A stretch of DNA of 64,000 nt from NCBI RefSeq assembly GCF_002583405.1, contig NZ_BCMJ01000002.1, positions 248,001 through 312,000 on the forward strand, written 5' to 3'. This DNA comes from Secundilactobacillus silagincola. GTDB taxonomy: Bacteria; Bacillota; Bacilli; Lactobacillales; Lactobacillaceae. The translations under genes and the position numbers were made by a program. Shown piece after piece: positions 7,003-15,782 of this stretch; positions within the stretch are counted from its first letter, which is position 1; each line of letters begins with the position of its first letter. Under the pieces are notes generated by a model. It was not told the DNA's origin. It saw only the letters and a list, made by a program, of their open reading frames with translations, and searched no databases.

Positions 7003-9402
7003 CTATAGGTGGGGAAGCTCTAGCCAGCTATTAGCCAGCGAGATTGTGTAGGTGATGTTTTGGTTACCGCGAACGGTCATGCCGAAGTCCGTGGCATAAA
7101 CGATCAGCCCTAATTGGTGACCCGCAGTAAGTCGATAATGAGTGGGTTGCAGTTCCAGTGTCACTGGATAAACTTCGCCTGATGTAATGGTATCTACTTG
7201 GGTCAAAGCAGTTCGATTTTGTAAATTTATGTGGGCTTTTGAAATCAGCTGATAAGGCGTTTCTTTCTTGCTGAGTTCGTACTCCCGCAAATCTTCTTTT
7301 CGAAAGTGGTCTCCCACCGCCATGGCTTGTCGTGCCAGCACGGTTGGCAGTGGATTCAGCCGCTTGAAGTTACCTAAATCAACTAATTCGGCACTGATCA
7401 GGCCAACGGATTGATCAGACGACACGCTGAGGTGTAAGACTGGGCAACCATCGATTACTAGGTCATCAGATTGGGCGAGTGCTTGAAAAATTTGACGGTG
7501 GCCTTCAAGCGGGGACGATTTTTTAACCAGGTCACGCTGCCACTGGGCGTTGTCCTTAGCATACTGTTGGAAATGTTCATCGTCTAATTGATCGTTAAAC
7601 TGGACTGTGGCTTGATCAGTTGTGCTAGTGGAGAGCCCGTCAGTGGTTAAATGATAGTGAGCTGTGTGGTTAGTGGCTGCACCCCAATCGGGATAAGCCT
7701 GCCAGGACTCAGCACTAGCGTTATCTTGAATCAATACATCAGGTAAGATTTTTTCTGCATGATTATCGAGATCATAGAGTTCGTGCGACAGCCAAAGATT
7801 GACCATGTCGGTATAATCCAGTGAACGGAAATTATTGATGTAGATGTGCGGTCCTTGATGCAAAATAAGCTTGCGACTGATAGGCAGGTCACTAATTGCG
7901 CGCCAGAGCTTTTCCGCGTTGCGCGGCTTGACGTTCCAGTCGTTAAGTCCATGGACGATCATGACATCCGCTTTGATTTTCTTGGCGTTTTTACGGTAGT
8001 TGCGTGCGTCCCAGAAATCGTTGTAGTTACCCGTATCACGATCTTGTTCAGTTGTAATGGCTGCCAGTTGCTGTTGCCACTTTTCCTTGATGCGACTGTA
8101 ATCACCGGCTTGCTGCTGACGAGAGAAGGTTTCTTCTGCCAGAACATCGGCGTCTTCGCCAGGGAACCCGCCTGGGGCAATGACCAAACCGTTTTCACGG
8201 TAGTAGTCATACCAACTGGAAATCCCAGCTTCACAAATAATGGTTTTCAGTCCTTCAACGCCGGTAGTTGCGGCAGCGGTAGCTAGGGTACCCAAATAGG
8301 AGCGGCCTGTCATTGCTACATGACGGTTTGACCAGGTCGCGGCGATGGCAACGTTAGCTGTGCGATTAGTGAAGGCAGTTCGTTTGCCGTTCAACCACTC
8401 AATGACTGCAATGGTTGACGTTGTTTCTTCCGGGTCACCAGTGGTTCGTAAGCCGTCTGACTCCTTAGTTCCAATACCGGCTGCGTACACCACGGCAAAC
8501 CCTCGAGCAAGAAAGTAGTCGTTTAAACTATAATCAAACGTATTACCGAAACTTTCATCAGCTTGATCGGTGTGAGTATTGATCACCCGTGGTTCCGGCA
8601 GTTTAGTTGGCACTGATTGGTTGTCACTCAAGGTGTTGGGTGTTGCTGGTTTTTCTTTCAACGGGACATTGACGTTGTGTGTCAATGCGTCACCGTCAGC
8701 GTCGTTAGTTCCTTGATTGTAAGGTGAAGCCGTATAAAGGACCGGTACTGGTTGCTGATTTGATTCACTGGGACGGGTAATTTCTACCTTCAGCAGGTCT
8801 CGCAGATTATCGTGGTCAGTATCCTGAGAAGATTCTACATAGACGACTTCATGGATCAGCTTGGTGGTGTCAAAAACGGGCTGAGCTTTACCATTAAAGA
8901 ATAGCGGTTGGGGCAAGTCGTCGAGTCGATGGAAATAACCGCGACCAGCTAGCTGATCCAGAAAAGTTTGGCCCGTGGTGGTATGGGTGATGAGTAGTTG
9001 ATACCAACCGTGAAGCAAGTCATCATTAGTCAATGAATCATGTTTAAATTCAGGTAAATTAACCGTTGAAGTGATGGCTGCTGGAGAGTTGATCTGGAAA
9101 TCTTTGCCAGCCTCAAAGCCTAGGAGTTGCAGGATCAGATTATAAATATGTAACGGTTTGATGTCACCGCTGATTTGGGTCAGTGACAGTGCATCTAACT
9201 GGTCAGCAGCAAGCAAGTTAGCGATTTTGGTATCCGCAGCTTCGTGACTAGTGACCTCGGGGAAACTTTGTTGGAGTAAACGACGTAATAACCGGTGAGG
9301 TGTGAGTTGTAAATCAGCTTGACGGATGAACTGAATTTGCAGTAATTCTTTCTTTTCGTCAGCTAAACTTGTGGGTGCAATTGCAAATTGATTAATTTTC
9401 AT
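7003..9402 (-). CDS. pepX: Xaa-Pro dipeptidyl-peptidase
   Basis: Cytoplasmic S15-family serine peptidase that removes X-Pro dipeptides. I choose the start ATG 9400-9402 (MKINQFAIAP) because a perfect AGGAGG sits 9 nt upstream, giving 799 residues, the family's usual size. An N-terminal helical domain (about 1-190) precedes the catalytic domain. The nucleophile lies in TGRSYLGTLA (Ser near 366), the Asp in HGLNDWNV and the His in HQGPHIY. A C-terminal jelly-roll-type domain contains YRLTAGHQLGL. Together with PepI it completes degradation of proline-rich peptides imported by the Opp system encoded later in the window. Confidence 0.95.
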   Translation of the reverse strand: MKINQFAIAPTSLADEKKELLQIQFIRQADLQLTPHRLLRRLLQQSFPEVTSHEAADTKIANLLAADQLDALSLTQISGDIKPLHIYNLILQLLGFEAGKDFQINSPAAITSTVNLPEFKHDSLTNDDLLHGWYQLLITHTTTGQTFLDQLAGRGYFHRLDDLPQPLFFNGKAQPVFDTTKLIHEVVYVESSQDTDHDNLRDLLKVEITRPSESNQQPVPVLYTASPYNQGTNDADGDALTHNVNVPLKEKPATPNTLSDNQSVPTKLPEPRVINTHTDQADESFGNTFDYSLNDYFLARGFAVVYAAGIGTKESDGLRTTGDPEETTSTIAVIEWLNGKRTAFTNRTANVAIAATWSNRHVAMTGRSYLGTLATAAATTGVEGLKTIICEAGISSWYDYYRENGLVIAPGGFPGEDADVLAEETFSRQQQAGDYSRIKEKWQQQLAAITTEQDRDTGNYNDFWDARNYRKNAKKIKADVMIVHGLNDWNVKPRNAEKLWRAISDLPISRKLILHQGPHIYINNFRSLDYTDMVNLWLSHELYDLDNHAEKILPDVLIQDNASAESWQAYPDWGAATNHTAHYHLTTDGLSTSTTDQATVQFNDQLDDEHFQQYAKDNAQWQRDLVKKSSPLEGHRQIFQALAQSDDLVIDGCPVLHLSVSSDQSVGLISAELVDLGNFKRLNPLPTVLARQAMAVGDHFRKEDLREYELSKKETPYQLISKAHINLQNRTALTQVDTITSGEVYPVTLELQPTHYRLTAGHQLGLIVYATDFGMTVRGNQNITYTISLANSWLELPHL

Positions 9403-9546
9403 AAGGTCATTCCTCCTGCAGGTGAGTATTGTTTTCATTATACCGCAGCCATGCCATATAAGCCGAGCTGATAGCCAGGGGTGTTTGAGTCATGATACAC
9501 TGTAATAATAACTAATTTGAGGACAAGGATAGAAAGGAACGTTGAT

Positions 9547-10695
9547 GTGAACTATATTGGCGAAATAGCGCTAATTTTATTTGCCACTACGATTGCTGGC
9601 GCGCTTAGCCAGCGAATCGGGATCCCCAGTGTGATTGGTCAGCTGCTGGTGGGCATTTTACTCGGCCCTGCTTTACTGAACTGGATTCGGCCAGGTGAGC
9701 TGTTAACGGCTGGAGCAGAGATTGGCGTGATCATTTTGATGTTCATGGCTGGGCTGGAAAGCGATTTAAAACTGTTAAAAAAGTACTTTAAACCCGCAAT
9801 CAGCGTGGCAACTATGGGTGTCATCTTACCCATGATCTGTTTTTATATTTACGGGGTACTCATGCACCAAAACTTTGAGCGAGCTATCTTTTGGGGTGTG
9901 GTTTTCGCGGCCACTTCAGTTTCGATTTCGGTTGAAGTGCTGCGGGAATTCGGTAAATTAAACACTAAGGAAGGTGCGACCATCCTTGGCGCCGCTGTTG
10001 TGGATGACATTATGGCAGTACTGATTCTGAGTGTTTTTGTCAGCATGTTTTCTAGTGGCAGCCGTAGCGAACCTAATTTACTGCTCAGTATTGGCGAACA
10101 GCTCGCTTATTTTGTAGTAGTTTACGTGGTGATTCGCTGGATTGCACCGCTTTTGATTCGGTTATTTGAACACTTACCGGTACCGCAATCAGTGCCGATT
10201 ATGTCTTTGATTATTTGTTTAGGCATGGCTTATTTAGCTGACTTAACCGGACTGAGCGCTGTGATTGGTGCCTTTTTCGCAGGAATCGCCGTGGCGCAGA
10301 CAACTGCAAGAGAAGAAGTTGAAACCAATATCAGTCCCATTGGGTATGCGTTTTTCGTGCCGATTTTCTTTGTTAGTATCGGTATCGAAATGCGCTTTGA
10401 TCATTTCTGGAGCAACATTCTGCTGATCCTAGGAATGACCATCGTTGCCGTATTGTCCAAGCTGATTGGCGGCGGACTGGGAGCCAAAATTTTAGGGTTT
10501 AGCTTTAATAGTTCTTACGTTGTGGGAGCTGGGATGGTTTCCCGTGGTGAAATGGCATTGATTATCGCCCAAATTGGGTATCAGGCTAAACTTTTAGCGC
10601 CAGAGCTGTATTCGGAGTTGATCGTGGTGATCATCTTGTCCACGGTCATTGCACCGTTGTTGTTGAAACACGCTATTGCTAGGCTGGATTCATAG
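9547..10695 (+). CDS. Na+/H+ antiporter, NapA-like (CPA2 family)
   Basis: Integral-membrane cation:proton antiporter of 382 residues, close to the size of Enterococcus hirae NapA, lacking any C-terminal RCK or TrkA domain. GTG 9547 is preferred over the earlier TTG at 9517 because AAAGGA lies 8 nt upstream, giving MNYIGEIALILFATTIAGAL. The ion-binding region is visible as LGAAVVDDIMAVLILSVF, with the double Asp characteristic of electrogenic CPA2 members. About 11-12 hydrophobic helices can be traced. It is divergent from pepX across a short gap. A role in Na+ extrusion or pH homeostasis is inferred from the family. Confidence 0.88.
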   Translation: MNYIGEIALILFATTIAGALSQRIGIPSVIGQLLVGILLGPALLNWIRPGELLTAGAEIGVIILMFMAGLESDLKLLKKYFKPAISVATMGVILPMICFYIYGVLMHQNFERAIFWGVVFAATSVSISVEVLREFGKLNTKEGATILGAAVVDDIMAVLILSVFVSMFSSGSRSEPNLLLSIGEQLAYFVVVYVVIRWIAPLLIRLFEHLPVPQSVPIMSLIICLGMAYLADLTGLSAVIGAFFAGIAVAQTTAREEVETNISPIGYAFFVPIFFVSIGIEMRFDHFWSNILLILGMTIVAVLSKLIGGGLGAKILGFSFNSSYVVGAGMVSRGEMALIIAQIGYQAKLLAPELYSELIVVIILSTVIAPLLLKHAIARLDS

Positions 10696-10812
10696 TTAGT
10701 TGAGAAGATATAATTTGTCTGTTTTGATATGTGAAGTTCAACGTTTTCTTAACTGACATCTTGCTAAGAATATACGGATGCTCGATACTTTAATAGGGTC
10801 TAATCATGTTCC

Positions 10813-10913
10813 GCAACTCAAATTCTGGCCATATAAGATGAATAACCCCCATTCCAACAAAATTCATCAGAATGGGGGTTATTCATCTTATATTCTGGAA
10901 TCTACCGAGTTGC
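10813..10913. repeat. Very long perfect hairpin between convergent genes
   Basis: Arms 10832-10854 and 10870-10892 are perfect 23-bp complements (TATAAGATGAATAACC... and its reverse complement) around a 15-nt loop. A second outer pair GCAACTC/GAGTTGC (10813-10819 and 10907-10913) encloses it. There is no clear U-run, but its position between convergent genes fits a bidirectional terminator. The arm motif TAAGATGAATAA recurs at 17511-17522. Confidence 0.8.
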
Positions 10914-10921
10914 TGCACACA

Positions 10922-12328
10922 CTATTCTGCATTATCCGGATTATTCAACCGGCTGTGGTGCATACCATAACTGAAGTACAGTGCGAGGCCAAACAGGAAC
11001 CAGATACCAGAAGCAATCCAAGTTTCAGCCTGCAGCTGAGTTAACATGAATAGGCACAGAAAACCTGAAACGATTGGTAGTACCGGATACCAAGGCACTT
11101 GGAAGCCTTGATTATTCTCGATTTCCTTGTTATGACGCAACGGGATGATGCCAAAGGATACGAACAAGAAAGCAATCAACGTTCCAATGTTAACCAGATT
11201 GGTCAATTGATCCAGTGGTACGAATCCACCCATGACGGCAATGACGACTGTAATCGTCCGTAAACTGTTGATGGGGTTTCCATGACGGTCTAATTTACCC
11301 AAGAACTTCGGCAGTAAACCATCACGGCCGACAGAATAAATTAACCGTGACGAACTGTAGATCATGGTGACCATCATGGTAAACATTCCAGCTAAAGCGC
11401 CCAGTGCAATCACACCGGCAGCCCAGTTTTGGTGGACCACTTGCAGCGCGAAGGAAACGGGATCGGCAACGTTTAACTTCGTGTAGCTGATCATCCCAGT
11501 GAGGACGATAGCAACCAGAACGTACAGCAACGTTGCAATGATCAATGTCCCGATAATACCGATTGGCATGTTACGCTTAGCGTTCTTCACTTCAGCAGCT
11601 GAACTGGAAACCGCGTCAAAACCGAGGTAAGCGAAGAAGACAGCTGATGACCCGGCCAACACACCGTGAAAACCGAATGGCATGAAGGGGTGCCAGTTAC
11701 CTGGCTTAATGAAGAAAGCACCCACCACGACAAAAAGCAAAATAATAGCAATTTTGACGAAAACAATAATGTTGTTTAATCGGACGGATGATTTCACCCC
11801 GTGAGCCAGCATCAACGAAATAATCAGCACGATGATAATGGCGATCCAGTTACCATAGGAACCATGAGCGATGTCTAAAGGACCAACGATTGACGATGGA
11901 ATATCAACACCAAAGCCACTCATGAAGGACTTAAAGTAGGCCCCCCAGGCACTGGAAACGGCGGCCACGGCCAGCACGTATTCTAGAATCAAAGCCCAGC
12001 CGAGAATCCAGCCAATGATTTCACCGTAAACCAGATTGCCATATGAATAAGCACTCCCAGCAACCGGTAGGGCAGAGGCAAACTCGGCGTAACACATAGC
12101 CGCGGTGGAACATACTACGGCGGCTAAAACGAAGGATAGAATAATCCCAGGACCGGCCTTAGTTGCAGCTACAGTACCAGGTAGAATAAAGATCCCGGTA
12201 CCAATAACGGCACCAATCCCAAGTGAGATCAAGTCGACCGCTGACATGGTTTTGACAAATTTCTTGTCAGTTTCCAAATAACGGTCAACTTTTTCCCGGC
12301 GAAAAAGACGCGAAATGAATGATGACAT
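10922..12328 (-). CDS. APC-family amino acid permease (CAT-like)
   Basis: Integral-membrane amino acid transporter of 468 residues with about 12 helices. The N-terminal region LISLGIGAVIGTGIFILPG carries the GxGxGIF-type substrate-binding motif of the APC superfamily in TM1. FFAYLGFDAVSSSAAEVKNAKRNMPIG matches the TM6 to loop region of the cationic amino acid transporter (CAT, YfnA-like) branch. GGAGGAAG lies before the ATG. On the minus strand TTGCTT and TAAGAT with a 17-nt spacer form a plausible promoter near 12367-12395. It is monocistronic. The substrate is not deducible; related proteins carry branched-chain, cationic or serine-type amino acids. Confidence 0.88.
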   Translation of the reverse strand: MSSFISRLFRREKVDRYLETDKKFVKTMSAVDLISLGIGAVIGTGIFILPGTVAATKAGPGIILSFVLAAVVCSTAAMCYAEFASALPVAGSAYSYGNLVYGEIIGWILGWALILEYVLAVAAVSSAWGAYFKSFMSGFGVDIPSSIVGPLDIAHGSYGNWIAIIIVLIISLMLAHGVKSSVRLNNIIVFVKIAIILLFVVVGAFFIKPGNWHPFMPFGFHGVLAGSSAVFFAYLGFDAVSSSAAEVKNAKRNMPIGIIGTLIIATLLYVLVAIVLTGMISYTKLNVADPVSFALQVVHQNWAAGVIALGALAGMFTMMVTMIYSSSRLIYSVGRDGLLPKFLGKLDRHGNPINSLRTITVVIAVMGGFVPLDQLTNLVNIGTLIAFLFVSFGIIPLRHNKEIENNQGFQVPWYPVLPIVSGFLCLFMLTQLQAETWIASGIWFLFGLALYFSYGMHHSRLNNPDNAE

Positions 12329-12473
12329 ATAACTTCCTCCAAATTAAATATTGAAAAGAATTTTAAGTCCATCTTAACCATGTTAGTCGTTAAAAGCAAT
12401 GCACAGCCCCAGTACTGGCATGTTCATCCCCGTCAAGTTTTGGAGAAATTTGTCTAAAATAGAATTTCCCAGT

Positions 12474-12501
12474 TTGCTTGCCACACTGATTAGGCTAAAA
12501 T
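12474..12501 (+). promoter_or_regulatory. Promoter of the Nudix-kinase pair
   Basis: TTGCTT (12474-12479), a 16-nt spacer and TAAAAT (12496-12501), 39 nt before the Nudix start codon. Confidence 0.5.
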
Positions 12502-12540
12502 AAGAGTTATTAATATTTTCGGAAGAAGGATGATTTAATA

Positions 12541-12969
12541 ATGACAACGGAAGTAGCTAGCGGTGCAGTGGTTTATCGGGTTCAAAACGGTCAGCCAGAA
12601 TACTTGTTGCTTAAGAGTGCTACCAGTGATTTCTGGGGCTTCCCTAAGGGCCACGTAGAAGGTAAGGAAAAGTTAGACGAAACGGCCATCCGAGAAATTC
12701 GTGAGGAAACCCAGCTTCACGTTGAACTCGATACGAATTATCATGATGAACTTAAATATGAACTGCCCAACGGCAATCATAAAGAGGTCCACTTGTTTGT
12801 CAGCGAAGTTCCCGTTGACGTTCGAATTAAGAAACAAGACGTTGAAATCAGTGATTATGGCTGGTTTAACGAAGATGAAGCGGTTGATCGGCTAACCTAC
12901 GATAATTTAAAGCAGTTGATGAAACGGGCACACCAGTATATTTCTGCGAAAATTACGGCCAATAAATAG
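12541..12969 (+). CDS. Nudix hydrolase, Ap4A-hydrolase-like
   Basis: Cytoplasmic 142-residue pyrophosphohydrolase. The full Nudix box is present at residues 37-59: G-x5-E-x7-REIREET (GHVEGKEKLDETAIREIREE). The N-terminus TTEVASGAVVYR and the FWGFPKGHVE stretch resemble bis(5'-nucleosyl)-tetraphosphatase (asymmetrical) proteins. Its stop overlaps the region just before the next gene (ribosome site GGGGG within the junction), so the two are co-transcribed. A housekeeping role in clearing Ap4A or damaged nucleotides is inferred from the family. Confidence 0.85.
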   Translation: MTTEVASGAVVYRVQNGQPEYLLLKSATSDFWGFPKGHVEGKEKLDETAIREIREETQLHVELDTNYHDELKYELPNGNHKEVHLFVSEVPVDVRIKKQDVEISDYGWFNEDEAVDRLTYDNLKQLMKRAHQYISAKITANK

Positions 12970-12980
12970 TGGGGGAAATC

Positions 12981-13544
12981 ATGAAGCACGTCATTGTCAT
13001 TACGGGTGCAACGGGAACCGGTAAAACAACGGTGAGTACCTATTTAAAAACTAAATATCAGATTCCACGGATCATCACACACACCACTCGGCCAATGCGG
13101 CCCGGTGAGAAGGATGGCGTGGACTATTATTTTGAAACGGATGCTAGTTTTGCCAAGAACCATTACCTAGAGTCAGTGACTTACGCCGGTTATCAGTATG
13201 GGTCGTCGTATGAAGGACTCCAGCGGGCGTTTGAAAAGTCCGATTTAGTTAGTATCGTCCTTGATACTAAGGGAGCTGAAACCTACGTTCGTGATTTGAA
13301 GGAGCAGGCGTTTATTCTGTTCTTAACCGTTGGCAAATCGGTGGTGCTGCATGAGAGACTCAAAGATCGCGGTGACCAGCTAGAGATGATTCAATCGCGA
13401 ATTAAAAGCAAGGAGTACAGTCGCGATTTGACTTTACCAGAGGACTTAAAGGGGATTGCAACGGTACTCCAAAACGATGATTGGACGAAGACTCAAGAGC
13501 GGCTTGCAACAATCGTGGCAAAGTTGAAGACTTCCTCTTTGTAA
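12981..13544 (+). CDS. Guanylate kinase-like P-loop kinase
   Basis: Cytoplasmic 187-residue nucleotide kinase-fold protein. I use ATG 12981 because GGGGG lies about 5 nt upstream; the GTG at 12969 overlaps that site. Features are a P-loop GATGTGKTT (residues 8-16), the GMP-binding-type segment THTTRPMRPGEKDGVDYYF and Y-G-S-S in YAGYQYGSS. It is close in length to Gmk, but the sequence looks like the second, divergent guanylate-kinase paralogue common in lactobacilli rather than the essential Gmk. It is translationally close to the Nudix gene, which suggests linked nucleotide metabolism. Substrate specificity is uncertain. Confidence 0.8.
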   Translation: MKHVIVITGATGTGKTTVSTYLKTKYQIPRIITHTTRPMRPGEKDGVDYYFETDASFAKNHYLESVTYAGYQYGSSYEGLQRAFEKSDLVSIVLDTKGAETYVRDLKEQAFILFLTVGKSVVLHERLKDRGDQLEMIQSRIKSKEYSRDLTLPEDLKGIATVLQNDDWTKTQERLATIVAKLKTSSL

Positions 13545-13566
13545 AAAGCAGCGGACATATGTGTTA

Positions 13567-13612
13567 TTGTTCATATATTTGTGATACACTATCTTAAGCG
13601 TAATCATTATTG
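13567..13612 (+). promoter_or_regulatory. fur-family promoter with a PerR-box-like sequence
   Basis: TTGTTC (13567-13572), 17 nt, TATCTT (13590-13595). Just downstream, GTAATCATTATTG (about 13600-13612) resembles half of the TTATAATNATTATAA Per/Fur box, which would suggest autoregulation. The box match is partial. Confidence 0.4.
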
Positions 13613-13649
13613 TTTAAGACGAAAGTCACGTTTAAAGAGGTGTCATTAA

Positions 13650-14087
13650 ATGCCGGCAGAACTCGCCCAAGCGTTAACAGAATTAAAAAAGAACCATTTA
13701 AAAGTCACGAAACAGCGTAAAGCACTGTTAAGCTATTTACTTCAAAATCAAGATCACTACCACGATGTGACCCTCGTTGATGAGTATATGAGAAAACAGT
13801 TTCCCGGAATGAGCCACAATACCATTTACCGCAATATCAAGGAATTTGAAGAAGCGGGGATGGTTGAACAGCAGGTTCAGGGGGAACAGGCACGGGTCAA
13901 GTACCAGTGTGATTTCAGCCACCTGCACCACCATCATTTTATCTGCCAGAACTGCGGTAAAGTGACGGAGCTTAAAGAGTGTCCAATGGACGTTTTCGAG
14001 GCTCAGCTACCGGGCTATAACATCGTTGGTCATCGGATTGAACTGTATGGTATTTGTCCTGATTGTCAAAGATTACTTGCAAAGTAA
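13650..14087 (+). CDS. Fur-family metalloregulator (PerR/Zur/Fur)
   Basis: DNA-binding repressor of 145 residues. The N-terminal winged helix contains KVTKQRKALLSYL and SHNTIYRNIKEFEEAGMV (recognition helix about residues 55-72). The dimerisation domain has the structural zinc site as two CxxC motifs, C99-x2-C102 and C136-x2-C139, and a His cluster HLHHHHF (91-97) that supplies regulatory-metal ligands. I cannot separate PerR, Zur and Fur with certainty from this. It is followed by an intrinsic terminator and then a TnpB element. The ribosome site AAAGAGGTG is well placed. Confidence 0.88.
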   Translation: MPAELAQALTELKKNHLKVTKQRKALLSYLLQNQDHYHDVTLVDEYMRKQFPGMSHNTIYRNIKEFEEAGMVEQQVQGEQARVKYQCDFSHLHHHHFICQNCGKVTELKECPMDVFEAQLPGYNIVGHRIELYGICPDCQRLLAK

Positions 14088-14094
14088 TATTGGT

Positions 14095-14131
14095 AAACAA
14101 ACCTTATTCAATATTTAAGGTTTGTTTTGTT
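14095..14131 (+). terminator. Terminator of the fur-family gene
   Basis: ACAAACCTT and AAGGTTTGT pair around an 11-nt loop, followed by TTTGTTGTTT. Confidence 0.8.
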
Positions 14132-14450
14132 GTTTATTAATAATAATTTGAGATACTAATGGTTAATAAGAAAGTTTTGAGGAGGCATGAACAGTAACTG
14201 TTTTGTTGTAAAAGAATATCAATCTTTGTAAAGGGGTGCTTCTATACTATTGCGACTATTGCGTATTTTATAAGTCTGGCAAAAGATATAACCAGGTTAA
14301 AGTTGGGCGTTAAATTTTTCGTATTAGCTGATAGCTTATATGTAGTGATTTATATGAATTTCATTAAAAGGCTTTTTGGACTAAACCCATCCCGTATAAT
14401 ATGAGGGACACCTCACCTTGGTGATTAAATCCAATAAGGCGGAACAACTG

Positions 14451-15629
14451 ATGTTACTCACCTATAAAGTCGAAATCAAGCCAACTGAAAAACAAGCCTG
14501 GCAGATTGATTGTCATATTGGTGGCAGTCGTTGGGCCTATAACCTGTTTTTGGATATCAACCGGCAACGCTATGAATGCGGTTATCATTACATGGGCGCT
14601 TATGAATTTAGCAAGTGGTTTAACCATAAGTATCTTGAGAGCAATCCTGATGACAGGTGGATCAAGGATTTATATGCTAAATCCGTTAAACAGGCCTTTA
14701 TCGATGCCGATACGGCTATGAAGCGGTTCTTTAAGAAACTGAGCGGTTTTCCTCATTGGCGCTCGTTTAAGCGCGGTCATGGCAGTTACTACTTTGTTAA
14801 GAACAGTAAGACGCAAGTGATTGCTTGCGAACGTCATCGTATTAAGTTACCCAAGCTCGGTTGGGTGCGCCTCAAAGAATTCGGTTATATTCCCACTGAT
14901 GCCGAGCATTTTGTGATTAAACAAGGCCGGATCAAATTCAAGGCTGGTCGTTATTACTTGACCTGTTTAGTGGAACAGGCCGAATTACCAAAGTTGGAAC
15001 TGACTGGTGAGCCCATTGGCATTGACCTTGGCCTAAAAGAATTTGCCATCTTAAATGATGGTACTCTGTATCCTAATCAAAATAAAAGCAGTCGGATAAG
15101 ACGCATCAGAAAACGCCTTAGACGCCTGCAAAGAAAATTGTCTCGTCAGTATCTTGCACTGAAAGCTAGAAGACAGAAAGAAGGGAAGTCTGCTACTGAT
15201 TTAAATCTAGCTAAAACTCAGCGGAAGGTGCAACGCTTGTATCAACGATTGACCAACATTCAGTCGGATTATCAAAATAAGATTATTGCTGCTGTGGTGA
15301 GAACCAACCCGCAGTGGGTAGCCTTAGAAGACTTGAATGTTAAAGGTATGATGAAGAATCGGCATTTAGCTAAAGCGGTCAGTTACCAAGGATTCTACAA
15401 CTTTAGAATCAAATTAATCGCTAAATGCCAGCAGTTAGGTATTCCAGTACACTTGACCAACCGTTTTGAACCGACTTCTAAAGTGTGTCACCAATGTGGC
15501 CATAAAAAAGTTGATTTGCAACTCAAAGACCGGGTGTATGGATGTCAAAACTGTGATTATACCGCGGATCGAGATATTAATGCGGCCCTGAATATCAGGG
15601 ATACTGAAAACTTTGAATTAGCCTACTAA
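14451..15629 (+). CDS. tnpB: TnpB RNA-guided endonuclease, copy 1
   Basis: Transposon-encoded RuvC-family nuclease, the ancestor group of Cas12, guided by an omega-RNA from the element's right end. I use ATG 14451 (MLLTYKVEIKPTEKQAWQID), giving 392 residues. An earlier in-frame start would add residues absent from the third copy. The RuvC triad is complete: Asp192 in GIDLGLKEF, Glu293 in VALEDLNVKG and Asp375 in DRDINAALN. A zinc ribbon (CHQCG and CQNC) lies between the last two. A basic helical segment rich in Arg/Lys and Gln follows RuvC-I. The protein is clearly homologous to the remnant upstream of cas3 and only distantly to the copy at 46087. It looks active. Confidence 0.92.
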   Translation: MLLTYKVEIKPTEKQAWQIDCHIGGSRWAYNLFLDINRQRYECGYHYMGAYEFSKWFNHKYLESNPDDRWIKDLYAKSVKQAFIDADTAMKRFFKKLSGFPHWRSFKRGHGSYYFVKNSKTQVIACERHRIKLPKLGWVRLKEFGYIPTDAEHFVIKQGRIKFKAGRYYLTCLVEQAELPKLELTGEPIGIDLGLKEFAILNDGTLYPNQNKSSRIRRIRKRLRRLQRKLSRQYLALKARRQKEGKSATDLNLAKTQRKVQRLYQRLTNIQSDYQNKIIAAVVRTNPQWVALEDLNVKGMMKNRHLAKAVSYQGFYNFRIKLIAKCQQLGIPVHLTNRFEPTSKVCHQCGHKKVDLQLKDRVYGCQNCDYTADRDINAALNIRDTENFELAY

Positions 15630-15767
15630 AACAGGCTTCAAAGCATGTACCGGTGGCTAGCCGGGAATTAACGCTTGTGGACTATCATATCAACTGTATT
15701 AGCGAGCTTGATGCGAGGCAGGATAGTGCGAAGCAAGAATAATCTATAACTTTTTATAAGTTATTAG
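15630..15767 (+). ncRNA. Putative omega-RNA scaffold / right end of TnpB copy 1
   Basis: The sequence after the tnpB stop is conserved with the third copy although non-coding. Stems CTATC/GATAG (15682-15686, 15722-15726) and ATCAA/TTGAT (15689-15693, 15708-15712) enclose a conserved loop GTATTAGCGAG. In the third copy the outer stem is CTATT/AGTAG, so pairing is kept although both arms changed. By analogy with known TnpB systems, the guide would be the roughly 16-20 nt just past the right end. Confidence 0.6.
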
Positions 15768-15782
15768 TAGCAGGCATAAAAT

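Larger units (their letters stand above)
14395..15767 (+). mobile_element. TnpB-only IS200/IS605-type element, copy 1 (intact)
   Basis: The unit comprises a promoter-like TTTTTG-N16-TATAAT (TATAAT at 14395-14400), a small TCACC/GGTGA hairpin (14413-14424), an intact tnpB and a structured right end. No TnpA transposase is adjacent, as in IS1341-type elements that depend on a helper. The right limit is set at about 15767 because sequence similarity to the dead third copy (50239-51464) continues past the tnpB stop and ends at TTATTA. The left limit is uncertain; similarity to the third copy fades near the tnpB start. Confidence 0.75.

Noticed and set aside
7846-8286. Plus-strand frame of about 146 codons inside pepX
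   Set aside because: It is antisense to the conserved catalytic region of PepX, has no ribosome site, and its composition reflects the reverse of PepX codons.
10778-11044. Plus-strand frame of 88 codons across the long hairpin
   Set aside because: It is mostly made of the hairpin repeat and the antisense end of the amino acid permease gene.
14168-14239. Short frame MNSNCFVVKEYQSL behind GAGGAGG before tnpB copy 1
   Set aside because: The ribosome site is only 1 nt from the ATG and nothing suggests conservation.
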